Shown: positions 1 through 7,946 of the stretch, one piece after another | Position numbering within the stretch: position 1 is the first letter of the stretch | How the letters are laid out: each line of letters opens with the position of its first letter | Origin: Comamonadaceae bacterium | Lineage (GTDB): Bacteria; Pseudomonadota; Gammaproteobacteria; Burkholderiales; Burkholderiaceae_C | NCBI GenBank assembly: GCA_947464665.1 | Contig: CANHXV010000016.1 | Span: 1-19,481, forward strand | Length of the DNA: 19,481 nt | Direction of reading: 5' to 3' | Translations under genes and position numbers: made by a program | Notes under the pieces: generated by a model | Databases searched by the model: none | What the model saw: only the letters and a program-made list of their open reading frames with translations | What the model was told of the DNA's origin: nothing

Positions 1-323
1 GTATTGAAAACAGCTGTTGCTGGAAGAATTTTCCCCAACGAAGCAAAATCATGATGACCCATTGCAATCGCACCAGCTTTGATGCCGTCAACCATTTCGC
101 CAACGCCACCTAATTGAGAGTTTGGAAAAACTTGAATCTCAATTCGGCCAGACGTTCTTTCTTTGACTAGCTTCGCCACTTCATCTGCGTAAATGGTTTG
201 AGGGGCGTTTGCAACCCCTACATGGGCATATCGCAGTTTTGTTTGAGCGAATGCTGAGCTGTATGCCAATGTACTTGCAAAGGCAAGTGCCACGAACATT
301 GTTTTTTTCAACTTGATTTTCAC
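1..323 (-). CDS. TRAP transporter solute-binding protein, DctP family (partial, N-terminal 107 residues)
   Basis: This would be the periplasmic receptor of a tripartite ATP-independent (TRAP) transporter, which delivers an organic acid to DctQ/DctM membrane subunits. The visible N-terminus has a typical signal peptide: a Lys-rich start, a hydrophobic stretch, then SSAFA before Q27. After it comes a mature start reading LRYAHVG, then YADEVAKLVKERTSGRIEIQVFP and QLGGVGEMVDGIKAGAIAMG, the usual order of a DctP domain. The GTG at 323 is chosen because AGGAGA lies about 6 bases upstream and because an in-frame ATG further in (299) would cut the signal peptide. The gene runs off the left edge, so the C-terminal two thirds and any membrane subunits are unseen. 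It lies 26 bases after the dehydrogenase gene on the same strand, so it is probably the third gene of that operon. Confidence 0.85.
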   Translation of the reverse strand, partial: MKIKLKKTMFVALAFASTLAYSSAFAQTKLRYAHVGVANAPQTIYADEVAKLVKERTSGRIEIQVFPNSQLGGVGEMVDGIKAGAIAMGHHDFASLGKILPATAVFN

Positions 324-349
324 AGTAGTCTCCTTTTGGGTTGCAGAAA

Positions 350-1225
350 TTAACGTTGTATGACTTTGAGAATGGAAGAGGTGTCTAGCTCTGAGTGACC
401 CATTTCAATCAAAATGCGATAGAGAGTCAGAGCTTGTGATGTCATTGGAACTGGAATCTTTAACTCTGTTGCATAGCTAGCGACCATGTCCAAGTCTTTT
501 AGGAGTTGCCTGGCATACCCGCGTGGGGCGAAATCGTTTGCCATCATTCTTGGAAAAATTTGTTGTAACAAAACGCCATCAGCGTGCCCGCCAGACAATG
601 CTGTTGGAACCAGATCGGCATCAATACCAGATTTTTTCGCGATTGAAACCGCTTCTGCTATCACAGCATGCAAGCAACCGACAATGAGTTGGTTGAGCGC
701 TTTGGCAACCAAACCACTGCCAGGAGGTCCCATGAGGGTTAGTTGTCCTGCAATTGTCTTTAATAATTTTTCATTGCTTGAATATTCATCAGGCATGGCG
801 CCCAACATCACTGTGAGATTACCGGAAGCGGACGCCACTGGACCGCCCGATACGGGTGCATCGATCCAAGTGCAACTGGTTTCTTTTCTAAACAGCTTGA
901 TTAATTCGCATCCTTCGCTGACAGGATTGGTTGAAAAATCAATAATGCATTGTGGCGCTTGAATGACATTGACAATTCCGTTCTCTCCGAACACCACATC
1001 CTTTACCGCATCAAATGTTGGCAAATTCAATAAAATAATTTGCCCAGACTTGGCGGTAGATTGCAAATTAGCATGAATCACTACGCCAGATTTTTCTGCT
1101 GCGGCCCTTTGTTGTGGATTGATGTCAAACCCATGTACCTCATAGCCATTGTTGATTAAGTGCTTTGCCATGGGCAGGCCCATCAACCCTAAGCCTATGT
1201 ATGCGATTTGAGGTTGCTTGCTCAT
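350..1225 (-). CDS. NAD(P)-dependent beta-hydroxyacid dehydrogenase (3-hydroxyisobutyrate dehydrogenase / tartronate semialdehyde reductase family)
   Basis: A 291-residue cytosolic oxidoreductase of normal length for the beta-hydroxyacid dehydrogenase family, which interconverts a 3-hydroxy acid and its semialdehyde. Seen in the sequence: a Rossmann start YIGLGLMGLPMA (residues 9-20), the acidic D34 ending the second strand (in this family suggestive of NAD preference), the IDFST motif at 95-99, the substrate motif DAPVSGGPVASASG (122-135), the catalytic lysine region AKALNQL with K175, and LLKDLDMV near 241-248. Its start overlaps the stop of the amidohydrolase gene by 4 bases (ATGA), so the two are translationally coupled. 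The exact substrate (3-hydroxyisobutyrate, tartronate semialdehyde, 4-hydroxybutyrate or another) cannot be read from the sequence; the lactonase-like neighbour suggests a hydroxy acid released from a lactone or similar ester. Confidence 0.9.
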   Translation of the reverse strand: MSKQPQIAYIGLGLMGLPMAKHLINNGYEVHGFDINPQQRAAAEKSGVVIHANLQSTAKSGQIILLNLPTFDAVKDVVFGENGIVNVIQAPQCIIDFSTNPVSEGCELIKLFRKETSCTWIDAPVSGGPVASASGNLTVMLGAMPDEYSSNEKLLKTIAGQLTLMGPPGSGLVAKALNQLIVGCLHAVIAEAVSIAKKSGIDADLVPTALSGGHADGVLLQQIFPRMMANDFAPRGYARQLLKDLDMVASYATELKIPVPMTSQALTLYRILIEMGHSELDTSSILKVIQR

Positions 1226-2148
1226 TCCAGTCCCATATCGTATGTGCGGATGGCGTTCAGTCTGAAGAGTTTGTCTTGTTCGTCTTCTGTGAGATCTGAA
1301 ACGATCTCTTCAAATCCCATAAATATTTCATCAAAACTTGCACAAATTTTATCTACAGGAAAATTGCTAGCGAACATGCATCTATCAATGCCAAACAATT
1401 CAATCAGCGTTTTAACAACATGTCGATTGGCTTCGACAGTCCAAGGCTTATTTGGAACTCCGATGCCAGAAATTTTCACTGAAATGTTGGGGCATTCGCT
1501 AACCATTTTCATGGCTTTGGTCCAAGCTTCAATCCCTTCCTTGGTTCTATCGGACGGCAAGCCAGAATGGTTAATGATGATGGGCGTATTGGGATAGGCG
1601 CGTGCTAAGGATTGTGCTTCCTTCATATGCCACCATGGGGTTTGCAAATCAAAGCGCAAGCCAAATTGACTTAGTGTTTCGAATCCTTTTCGCCATTCTT
1701 TATCCATCATTCCACCGTGCTCTGCGAGGCCAGGCTGAGCGTTCGCTTTCGGTTTATGGCGAATGCTCTTGACAAAATCGAATGAGCTTTGGAATTCTAA
1801 TTTTTCGCTTGCATCGTTGTCATCGAGACGAACATGCATGACAGCCACAGTTGGTAATTTTTGCGATTTTCGAAGTTCATTGATATATTGAACTTCACCT
1901 TTCGAATCGCTTGGATCCCACTCTGTTTCTACGTAAATGGAGCCTTGTAGCTTGAATCTATTTGTATCTTGAAGGTAATCCCGCAGCAGATAATTTTTTT
2001 TAATGGCTGCATAGCTTCCATACCTAAACGAGATGGGAGGTTCATCACACAGCCAAGGATGATAGTTTTTTGTGAGATCCCAAAAGTGATGATGGGAGTC
2101 AACGATCAATCGTTTAAGAGGTTCAAGCGAAATTGCGGTGGACATCAA
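1222..2148 (-). CDS. Amidohydrolase family protein (amidohydrolase_2 / COG3618 type, lactonase-like)
   Basis: A 308-residue TIM-barrel hydrolase similar to L-rhamnono-lactonase and 2-pyrone-4,6-dicarboxylate lactonase relatives. Visible motifs are DSHHHFWD at 17-24 (with the HxH pair H19 and H21), YVETEWDP at 72-79, SIRH at 128-131, FDLQ at 166-169, IINHSGLP at 191-198 (probable metal or active-site H194) and FASNFPVDK at 259-267. The position usually written as GSDWP carries N262 instead of Asp; from memory this SNFP variant recurs in the COG3618 subgroup, so it does not prove loss of activity. It is the first gene of a minus-strand operon, diverges from the GntR gene across a 95-base gap, and overlaps the following dehydrogenase gene by ATGA. 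The role inferred is opening a lactone or hydrolysing a small cyclic acid ahead of the dehydrogenase step. Confidence 0.85.
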   Translation of the reverse strand: MMSTAISLEPLKRLIVDSHHHFWDLTKNYHPWLCDEPPISFRYGSYAAIKKNYLLRDYLQDTNRFKLQGSIYVETEWDPSDSKGEVQYINELRKSQKLPTVAVMHVRLDDNDASEKLEFQSSFDFVKSIRHKPKANAQPGLAEHGGMMDKEWRKGFETLSQFGLRFDLQTPWWHMKEAQSLARAYPNTPIIINHSGLPSDRTKEGIEAWTKAMKMVSECPNISVKISGIGVPNKPWTVEANRHVVKTLIELFGIDRCMFASNFPVDKICASFDEIFMGFEEIVSDLTEDEQDKLFRLNAIRTYDMGLE

Positions 2149-2158
2149 ATAATTTGGT

Positions 2159-2176
2159 AATCTGTAATTACGGATT
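2159..2176. promoter_or_regulatory. Candidate GntR operator: 18-bp near-palindrome
   Basis: AATCTGTAATTACGGATT matches its reverse complement at 16 of 18 positions around a perfect GTAATTAC core. It lies in the divergent gap between the amidohydrolase and the GntR gene, beginning 11 bases upstream of the amidohydrolase ATG. GntR/FadR-subfamily regulators commonly bind such dyads in their own divergent promoters; the assignment here is inference from position and symmetry. Confidence 0.5.
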
Positions 2177-2178
2177 TC

Positions 2179-2209
2179 AGTATAGTGAATCTCGTAGAAT
2201 CCACACTAT
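2179..2209. promoter_or_regulatory. Overlapping divergent -10 elements and a second dyad
   Basis: AGTATAGT at 2179-2186 reads TATACT on the minus strand and TATAGT on the plus strand, so each is one base from TATAAT and could serve as the -10 of the amidohydrolase and GntR genes respectively. No good -35 is visible for either. A second inverted repeat, ATAGTG (2182-2187) and CACTAT (2204-2209), 16 bases apart, covers the same stretch, and GGATT (2172-2176) pairs with AATCC (2198-2202). The crowding of dyads suggests shared control of both promoters. Confidence 0.35.
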
Positions 2210-2243
2210 CCGTTAATACCCTCAGTTTTTTGAATGATAGCCA

Positions 2244-2906
2244 ATGGCCACCAAGGATCCAATTGCCAGAACCTCTTTGCACACCGAGGTCACCGCACGC
2301 TTGCGCAGTTTGATTGTGGAGTCGCATATCAAGCCAGGCGAAAGGGTACCTGAGTTAGAAATAAGCAAAGATTTGGGAGTTTCCAGAACCCCCATACGCG
2401 AGGCTTTAAAGGTCTTGGCATCTGAAGGCTTGGTAGATTTGCTGCCTTTGCGTGGTGCCGTGGTTAAAACCTTCAGTGACAAAGATGCCTCAGATATGTT
2501 AGAGGTCATGGGCTTGTTAGAAAATTTCGCAGCCCAAAAGGCTTGCCAGGCCGATCAAAAGAAAATCGACAAAGTGCTAGCCATGCACGAAAAAATGAAG
2601 GCGATGTTTGCTAAAGGTAAGCGGCCAGAGTATTTTGATTTGAATCAGAAAATACACGACGCATTGGTTGAAATGTCTGGCAATAAATCATTGATGATGG
2701 TTCACAGCATGCTCAGTAAGCGCATGCGCAGTTTGCGCTACAGTGGTAACAGCACAATAGATAATTGGCGAGGAGCATTAGAAGATCATGAAGAAATCGC
2801 GATGGCTCTGGGTAAGCGCGACATGAAGGCGATAAAAAAAGCCGTAAACGATCACTTTGCGAACACAATACAAAGAGTTGTTAAAAGTTCTAAAAATTTA
2901 ACTTAA
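2244..2906 (+). CDS. GntR family transcriptional regulator, FadR/FCD subfamily
   Basis: A 220-residue DNA-binding regulator of the usual length. The winged helix-turn-helix occupies about residues 11-76, with the GntR signature LEISKDLGVSRTPIREALKVL (38-58) and the wing LLPLRGAVV (66-74). The C-terminal all-helical FCD ligand domain follows (about 83-213) and keeps the usual metal or ligand positions as D132/N134, H138, H182 and H204. Regulators of this type usually repress the neighbouring catabolic genes until an organic acid binds. It diverges from the amidohydrolase-dehydrogenase-DctP operon and is the natural regulator of that set, probably also of itself. No clear Shine-Dalgarno precedes the ATG at 2244, and the preceding bases are T- and A-rich, so translation may be weak. 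An ATG at 2234 is out of frame. Confidence 0.92.
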   Translation: MATKDPIARTSLHTEVTARLRSLIVESHIKPGERVPELEISKDLGVSRTPIREALKVLASEGLVDLLPLRGAVVKTFSDKDASDMLEVMGLLENFAAQKACQADQKKIDKVLAMHEKMKAMFAKGKRPEYFDLNQKIHDALVEMSGNKSLMMVHSMLSKRMRSLRYSGNSTIDNWRGALEDHEEIAMALGKRDMKAIKKAVNDHFANTIQRVVKSSKNLT

Positions 2907-3002
2907 ATCAAGTAAAAAAGGACACTCAAAATTTTAATTTTCATATCAAGGCTTGCGAAGTGTTAACAATTAGTTGCACTTAAGAGATGAAATATGAAGG
3001 GA

Positions 3003-4211
3003 TTATGTAATTTTGATGACCCTAAGTCCTGTAGATTTTGCCGTCGCAGGCAAGCTCAAAGCTATCAGTGCACCTAGCAGGTTCACGCCAGCGGCAATGC
3101 GCATGGCTTGGTCATAGCCTTGGGTTTGGTCGTACAGCCAGCCCGCCAGCACCGGCAGACTGATGGCCGCAATGCACCAAGCGATATACAACTGACCGGC
3201 CACTCGGCCAAAGGCATTGGGATGCCAGTAGCGCGCAATGGCACCAGCCGTCAGACCCGAAATGAAGCCGTAGCCGCAGCCGATCAGTGTCATGGACAGG
3301 ACTGCCATGCCCGGACCTGGCCAGGTCAAGAGCAGGCTAGACCCACTTAGCGCGATCAGGTGGGCCAAGCAGGCCACGCGAGGCACCGCGAAACGATCAA
3401 TGAGCCAGCCCCCACCAATGCGTGCAGCAGCAATCGCACCGGTGATGAAAGTGGTACCGCCCAGCGCAAACAGGGTTGTTGAGCCATAGGCCTGCAAAAT
3501 GCCAGCGGCCTGGCTCATCACCATCAGACCCGCCGAGGCAGCGAGAAAGAAAACAGTAAACAGCCGGGCAAACAAGCCCCAGTGGCGGGCCTCGCTGTCG
3601 GCTGCACTCGCGCCTGGATCCTGCATGCGAACTTGGACACGATGCCAGAGCATTGCAGCGATTGCGCAGCAAGTCAGCACCGTGAGCGCAAGACCCGCCA
3701 AGGTTGCGCGCAGGCCGAACGCCTCGATGGCCCAGCCAAAGACTGGTGCGCCCAGCATGGCCCCCATGGGGTAAAGGCTCACCACGTAACCGTTGGCCAG
3801 CCCGCTCATCGGGCTGATGGTCTGATTCAGGCCTTGTTGCATCATGACAAATACCACGCCCCCGCCCAGTCCGAACAGAACGCCGTAGCCCAGCAGCAAA
3901 TGCTCGATCCCCTGCGCAGCGGCGCAAATCAGCAGGCCAGAGGCGCTCAGTGTTCCGCAACCCAGCAGCAGGGGCACAGGTGGGAAGCGGCGGTAAAGGG
4001 CGGGTCCGAGGAGCATGCCGATCGTGAGAAAGATCGATGCCATGGAAAACACGATGGCCATCTCGGCACGACCCATACCGAGTAGCGCCTCCATCGGCTT
4101 GAGGAAGACCGAAAACGCATAGACGGTACCGAACGGCAGATTCACCACAGTGGCCGCCGCCAGCACGAGTGCCCCTCGGCTGATGCCTCGTGAGGTGGGT
4201 GAATCGCTCAT
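3003..4211 (-). CDS. MFS transporter, monocarboxylate/oxalate-formate antiporter-like
   Basis: A 402-residue inner-membrane carrier with about 12 hydrophobic segments and the usual two-half layout with a central polar loop (about residues 193-208, RVQVRMQDPGASAADSEA). The start VVNLPFGTVYAFSVFLKPM and the stretch FGLGGGVVFVMMQQGLNQ resemble the OFA (oxalate/formate antiporter) and monocarboxylate branch. The substrate is unknown; a small carboxylate fits the neighbours. A good AAGGAAGA ribosome site precedes the ATG. The gene is much richer in G and C than its flanks, like the divergent aldolase gene, suggesting that the pair arrived together. The last few residues (VIKIT) are encoded in AT-rich sequence like the downstream flank, so the original C-terminus may have been trimmed at the block's edge. 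Confidence 0.85.
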   Translation of the reverse strand: MSDSPTSRGISRGALVLAAATVVNLPFGTVYAFSVFLKPMEALLGMGRAEMAIVFSMASIFLTIGMLLGPALYRRFPPVPLLLGCGTLSASGLLICAAAQGIEHLLLGYGVLFGLGGGVVFVMMQQGLNQTISPMSGLANGYVVSLYPMGAMLGAPVFGWAIEAFGLRATLAGLALTVLTCCAIAAMLWHRVQVRMQDPGASAADSEARHWGLFARLFTVFFLAASAGLMVMSQAAGILQAYGSTTLFALGGTTFITGAIAAARIGGGWLIDRFAVPRVACLAHLIALSGSSLLLTWPGPGMAVLSMTLIGCGYGFISGLTAGAIARYWHPNAFGRVAGQLYIAWCIAAISLPVLAGWLYDQTQGYDQAMRIAAGVNLLGALIALSLPATAKSTGLRVIKIT

Positions 4212-4256
4212 GCTTGATCTTCCTTTATGCTTTGAACTTTTTCAAATTTGTAACGC

Positions 4257-4285
4257 TTGCCATGTAGAAGTGGACAGGGTAATCT
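4257..4285 (+). promoter_or_regulatory. Possible sigma70 promoter of the class II aldolase gene
   Basis: TTGCCA at 4257-4262 (5 of 6 to the -35 consensus) is followed after 17 bases by TAATCT at 4280-4285 (weak -10). Transcription would begin near 4292 and give a leader of about 33 bases before the TTG start at 4325. The spacing is right but the -10 is poor, so this is tentative. Confidence 0.35.
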
Positions 4286-4311
4286 AAAGTCGCTACAAAC
4301 TCTAGAATAAC

Positions 4312-4317
4312 AGGAGG
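4312..4317 (+). promoter_or_regulatory. Strong ribosome binding site that fixes a TTG start
   Basis: AGGAGG, a full match to the anti-Shine-Dalgarno, lies 7 bases before a TTG at 4325. No ATG or GTG lies at a suitable distance, so TTG is the start of the aldolase gene. Confidence 0.75.
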
Positions 4318-4324
4318 TACTTCC

Positions 4325-5044
4325 TTGGAACCCAACTCAAGCTTTGAAGCGCTATTGCCGCTGCGCTCTGATCTTGCGCTAGCCTTGCGTGCTGCTGCTG
4401 CTCAGGGACTGAGCGAGGGCGTCTGTAACCACTTTAGCGTGGCGGTACCTGGCCGAGCTGACTGGTTTTTGCTCAACCCGCGTGGCCTGCACTGGAGTGA
4501 GGTGCAAGCGCCTGACATCGTGATGTGCAATGCAGCAGGCGAGCAATTGGCAGGCCAACATCCGGTAGAGCCTTCGGCCATGTTCATTCATGCAGCGGTG
4601 CATCGCATTGCGAAAAAGTCGGTTGTGCTGCACACCCACATGCCTTACGCCACCGCGCTCACCTTGACGGCGGCACGAGCTCTAGACACTGGCTTGTCCC
4701 AAACCGCGATGCGCTTTCATGGCCGCGTGGCTGTGGACGCAAACTACAACGGGCTGGCATTGGACATGACCGAGGGCGAGCGCATTGCGCATGCAATGAA
4801 TGGGGCCGATGTGGTGTTCCTGGGTAACCATGGCGTCATCGTGTGCGGTGAGCGCGTCGATTACGCCTATGACGACCTGTACTACTTGGAGCGCGCCTGC
4901 CAAGTACAGGTGCTGGCGGCTTCTACCGGCATCGCACTGAAACCAGTGAACTCCGAGCTGGCAGCGCGGGTGATGGCACAGAGCCACGGCGAGCGGCTTC
5001 AGTCGGAACTCTTTTTCTCCAGTCTAAGACGTACGATGGGTTGA
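4325..5044 (+). CDS. Class II aldolase/adducin family protein
   Basis: A 239-residue cytosolic enzyme of the family that includes fuculose-phosphate aldolase, ribulose-phosphate 4-epimerase and several decarboxylases. Metal and catalytic residues are in place: VCNHFS (33-38) for anion binding, the acidic E82 in HPVEPSAMF, the zinc pair in LHTHMPYA (H103 and H105), and the third ligand H169 in FLGNHGVIV (165-173). The AYDDLYYLERACQ helix near 181-193 is also typical of non-phosphate members of this family. Translation begins at TTG behind a strong AGGAGG. It diverges from the MFS gene and shares its high GC, so the carrier probably imports the substrate of this enzyme. The reaction (aldol cleavage or decarboxylation) cannot be decided here. 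Confidence 0.88.
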   Translation: MEPNSSFEALLPLRSDLALALRAAAAQGLSEGVCNHFSVAVPGRADWFLLNPRGLHWSEVQAPDIVMCNAAGEQLAGQHPVEPSAMFIHAAVHRIAKKSVVLHTHMPYATALTLTAARALDTGLSQTAMRFHGRVAVDANYNGLALDMTEGERIAHAMNGADVVFLGNHGVIVCGERVDYAYDDLYYLERACQVQVLAASTGIALKPVNSELAARVMAQSHGERLQSELFFSSLRRTMG

Positions 5045-5166
5045 GGCTTAGGCGGTTTTTTTAAATATCGCTGCTTCGTTTATTGGATGTGGCGAATTCA
5101 TACAACATAAGAAACTTGACGCATGAAGTTCGTTATTTGGGCTAACTAATCTTTGGGAAAAAAACG

Positions 5167-6552
5167 ATGAATCAAGCCTCTCAAAATTTTGGTGATAAAT
5201 TTGAAAAACTATGCCAATGGGCTGTTCAATGTGAATGGGATGACATTCCTGATGTTGTAAAACAGCGTGCTTTGATGTTGCTTTGTGACGATATCAGCGC
5301 AATGCTTGCCGGCTCTGTTGAGCCTGAAGTTAGAAAATTGCGTGAAACAGTTCTTTCGAGATCTACATCCGGTGATGCTGTCATTTTTGCAAAGGGCTTA
5401 CCAACAACAGATCGAATATCAGCAGCAGCAGTTAATGCGTTAGCTGGAAATTGGTGTGAGTTAGATGGTGGATTTCGAAGAGCTGTATGCCATGCCGGCA
5501 TATGCACACTACCTGCACTTTTATCAGAGGGTCAAGCTCGATCCTTGACTTTTGCCCAACTCTTACGCTGTGTTGTTTTGTCGTATGAAATAATTACCCG
5601 AATTGCAATGGCCTTTAAGTTTGACACTATGAAAGTTCACTCGCATGCGATGTGGTCAAGCATGGGATCTGCTGCAAGTGTGGTTCTGGCTAGAAATGGA
5701 ACTGTAAATGAGTTGGTTGGTGCAGTCACAGCTGCTGCAACGACTACACCGATTGGCCCCCGTCGACATTTAATGGAGGGGGTGTTGGTTCGTAATTGCT
5801 GGGCCAGTACAGGTGCTGTCCATGGATTTTTCAGTGCGGATTGGTCAACCAGCGGAATAATGGGTTCATCAACTAGTATTCCAGCTGTATTCATGGAAAT
5901 TTTAGAAGCTAAGATGGAGACTGAAGCATTGATCAGTCAAATCGGAAATGAGTGGTCTTTGAATGCGAGTTATCACAAAATTTATGCATGCTGTCAGCAC
6001 GGACACTCGTCGATTGAGGCTGTCCTAGAGATGCTTGATTTAGCAGATGACTTTCCGTTGACTCATGAAATTGCTGCAATTGATGTTTACACATTTCCGC
6101 TTGCCCTAAGCCTAAATAACGTAAAGCCTCCCACTACTTTAGGAGCTAAATTTTCTTTACCGCACATGGTTGCTGCTGCACTTATTTATAAGACTGGCGG
6201 ACCCAGAGCCTTCTATCAAGATACATTGAGCGATCCAACGGTAGCCAAACTTCGAGAAAAAGTTAACTTAATGCCGTTTGATAAATCACTGACGCCACCA
6301 AATGATCGTCCATCTAAAATTGTCATTAAGACATACGATGGAAAAATTTTTGAACAAGAATGTTTAAGCTCACAAGGCGGGCCCGATAGGCCTTTTTCTC
6401 AAGATGTTGTCTTAAATAAAATAAACGATCTAAGTGCTATTGACTTGCCAGGATTGGTTCATTTAGCTGCAAGTTTTGATATGAGTCAGGCCAATCGAGT
6501 TGGCTGGAAGGAAATCATTAAGCTGATTCAGGAAAAGCCAATTCATTCATAG
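5167..6552 (+). CDS. MmgE/PrpD family protein (copy 1)
   Basis: A 461-residue all-helical cytosolic protein of the family containing 2-methylcitrate dehydratase (PrpD), MmgE and cis-aconitate decarboxylase, enzymes that dehydrate or decarboxylate tricarboxylates. Family landmarks seen are NALAGNWCELDGGFRRAVCHAG (90-111, with D100 and H109), HSHAMWSSMGSAASVV (158-173), and the active-site region SYHKIYACCQHGH (268-280) with K271 and H278/H280, which corresponds to the usual K-P-Y-P-x-C-x-x-x-H pattern. The weak GGGA site before ATG 5167 is the only ribosome signal. The 3' end overlaps the convergent flavoprotein gene by 10 bases (6543-6552), a tight tail-to-tail junction. Copy 2 (from 9070) is clearly divergent in sequence, so the two are unlikely to be recent duplicates and may act on different intermediates or stereoisomers. 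Confidence 0.85.
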   Translation: MNQASQNFGDKFEKLCQWAVQCEWDDIPDVVKQRALMLLCDDISAMLAGSVEPEVRKLRETVLSRSTSGDAVIFAKGLPTTDRISAAAVNALAGNWCELDGGFRRAVCHAGICTLPALLSEGQARSLTFAQLLRCVVLSYEIITRIAMAFKFDTMKVHSHAMWSSMGSAASVVLARNGTVNELVGAVTAAATTTPIGPRRHLMEGVLVRNCWASTGAVHGFFSADWSTSGIMGSSTSIPAVFMEILEAKMETEALISQIGNEWSLNASYHKIYACCQHGHSSIEAVLEMLDLADDFPLTHEIAAIDVYTFPLALSLNNVKPPTTLGAKFSLPHMVAAALIYKTGGPRAFYQDTLSDPTVAKLREKVNLMPFDKSLTPPNDRPSKIVIKTYDGKIFEQECLSSQGGPDRPFSQDVVLNKINDLSAIDLPGLVHLAASFDMSQANRVGWKEIIKLIQEKPIHS

Positions 6553-7925
6553 AAATCTGTAACGCTGCTCTTACCAGCTAAGTAGCCCAATCCTAGAGCA
6601 GTCAAAAGACCGTTTCCAGATACATATCCTGCACCACCTTTCAAACCGCTAATGCCGGCCGCAGCGCCTCCTCCGGCAAAAAGACCCTTTATATGCGATC
6701 CGTCTGGGCGTAGGACACGTGCTTGATCATCAACATGCAAACCGCCCTGAGTATGGAACAAAGCTGGCGTAATTCGTGTAAAACAAAAAGGTGCAGAAAG
6801 TGGCCCTAATCCCCAATTAGAACGACCAAACTTATCGGGCTGTCCCGAACTGGCAGAAAAGACTGCTTCATTGATGGTTTGGGAAATTATGTTCTCATTC
6901 ATTTCAAGATGACTCGCAAGTTCACCTAAGGTATGACACTGCACGACACCACCAGTGTTGCAAAGTTCAGCGTATTCGGGTTGACCATTGGCAGTTACAT
7001 CTCTAACTTTGCTGTCAGCTATCATGTAAAAAGGGCCTTGTTGCTCTAACTCTAACTCCGCGAAGGCTGAATAACCGATGGTTTCATTTCCGAATCTGCA
7101 TCCTCGAGAGTCAACAATGATTCCTCCCTTTTCAATAATCGTCCACGTTACCAGTGAGCCGTGTGGTTCTGCAAGGCTCGCATGCGCTTGATAAGCTCCC
7201 ATATTTGCTAGGGCAGCGCCAAGACCGACACCCCAAGTAATTGCTTCGCCTTGACTGCTCGGCGAACCACCATAGTTTGCATGAGATATAGATGGACAAA
7301 ATTGCGAAAGTAATTCACGATTTGCGCCAAAGCCATTGGTAGCAAGAATGACAGATTTAGCGCTTAAAGTCGTTACTCTGCCATCTATCGTTTTTGTGAC
7401 AAGACCGGTGACAGCACCTTCTGCTGATACAACCAATTCCGTGACTGCATTACCATAAGCAATAGGGATTTCCATGGAATCTGCTGTTCTGCTTAAATCA
7501 TGCATTAAATCGGCGCCACGTCTTGATGGTGGCGAGTGAAGTCTATGCACGCTATGACCAATATGCTTGTATGTTTCGACCAGAGTCATATCGACATTTG
7601 CAACATCTACAAGCCATTCAATTAATTCAGCAGAAATAAAAGCGAGCTTATGAGTAATGTCTGTTACATCATGCTCACCCGTGATGTGATTTAGATCATC
7701 AATCATTGCTTCAGGACTATCTTGAATACCAGCTGCGCGTTGAAATCTCGTATTTGCAGCTGGTATTGATCCACTGGACAGCATTGTGTTGCCCATAAGC
7801 CGGTTAGTTTTTTCTAAAATCGCAACTTGAATTTTTTGATCAGACGACTTTGCTGCAATTGCAGCAGTTAGACCACAGCCACCAGCTCCAACAACTAGGA
7901 CATCAAATTCAGCGTCAAAATGCAT
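6543..7925 (-). CDS. FAD-dependent oxidoreductase, fumarate reductase/tricarballylate dehydrogenase-like flavoprotein
   Basis: A 460-residue flavoprotein of the FAD_binding_2 type. The N-terminal FAD site is VLVVGAGGCGLTAAIAA (9-25) with E38 closing the second strand; SSGSIPAANTR (50-60) covers the flavin; the C-terminal FAD motif is IKGLFAGGGAAAGISG (412-427). The capping domain lies between, with the catalytic region RITPALFHTQGGL (384-396) providing H391. The common HGxNRLGGNSL ending of fumarate reductases is here GLKGGAGYVSGNGL (427-440), so the arginine that serves as proton donor in classical fumarate reductase is not at the expected place. This argues for another reaction, such as dehydrogenation of a polycarboxylate. 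There is no signal peptide or heme domain, so it should be cytosolic. It follows the Bug gene by 21 bases, apparently in one operon. Confidence 0.87.
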   Translation of the reverse strand: MHFDAEFDVLVVGAGGCGLTAAIAAKSSDQKIQVAILEKTNRLMGNTMLSSGSIPAANTRFQRAAGIQDSPEAMIDDLNHITGEHDVTDITHKLAFISAELIEWLVDVANVDMTLVETYKHIGHSVHRLHSPPSRRGADLMHDLSRTADSMEIPIAYGNAVTELVVSAEGAVTGLVTKTIDGRVTTLSAKSVILATNGFGANRELLSQFCPSISHANYGGSPSSQGEAITWGVGLGAALANMGAYQAHASLAEPHGSLVTWTIIEKGGIIVDSRGCRFGNETIGYSAFAELELEQQGPFYMIADSKVRDVTANGQPEYAELCNTGGVVQCHTLGELASHLEMNENIISQTINEAVFSASSGQPDKFGRSNWGLGPLSAPFCFTRITPALFHTQGGLHVDDQARVLRPDGSHIKGLFAGGGAAAGISGLKGGAGYVSGNGLLTALGLGYLAGKSSVTDFYE

Positions 7926-7946
7926 AACAAATAGCCTGCGTTGTCA

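Noticed and set aside
486..962. Long plus-strand open frame opposite the dehydrogenase gene
   Set aside because: It is antisense to a gene with complete family motifs, and its translation has no recognisable pattern.
3397..3960. 187-codon minus-strand frame inside the MFS gene
   Set aside because: It is a shifted frame of the GC-rich carrier gene; its translation is rich in Arg, Trp and Cys, typical of a shadow frame.
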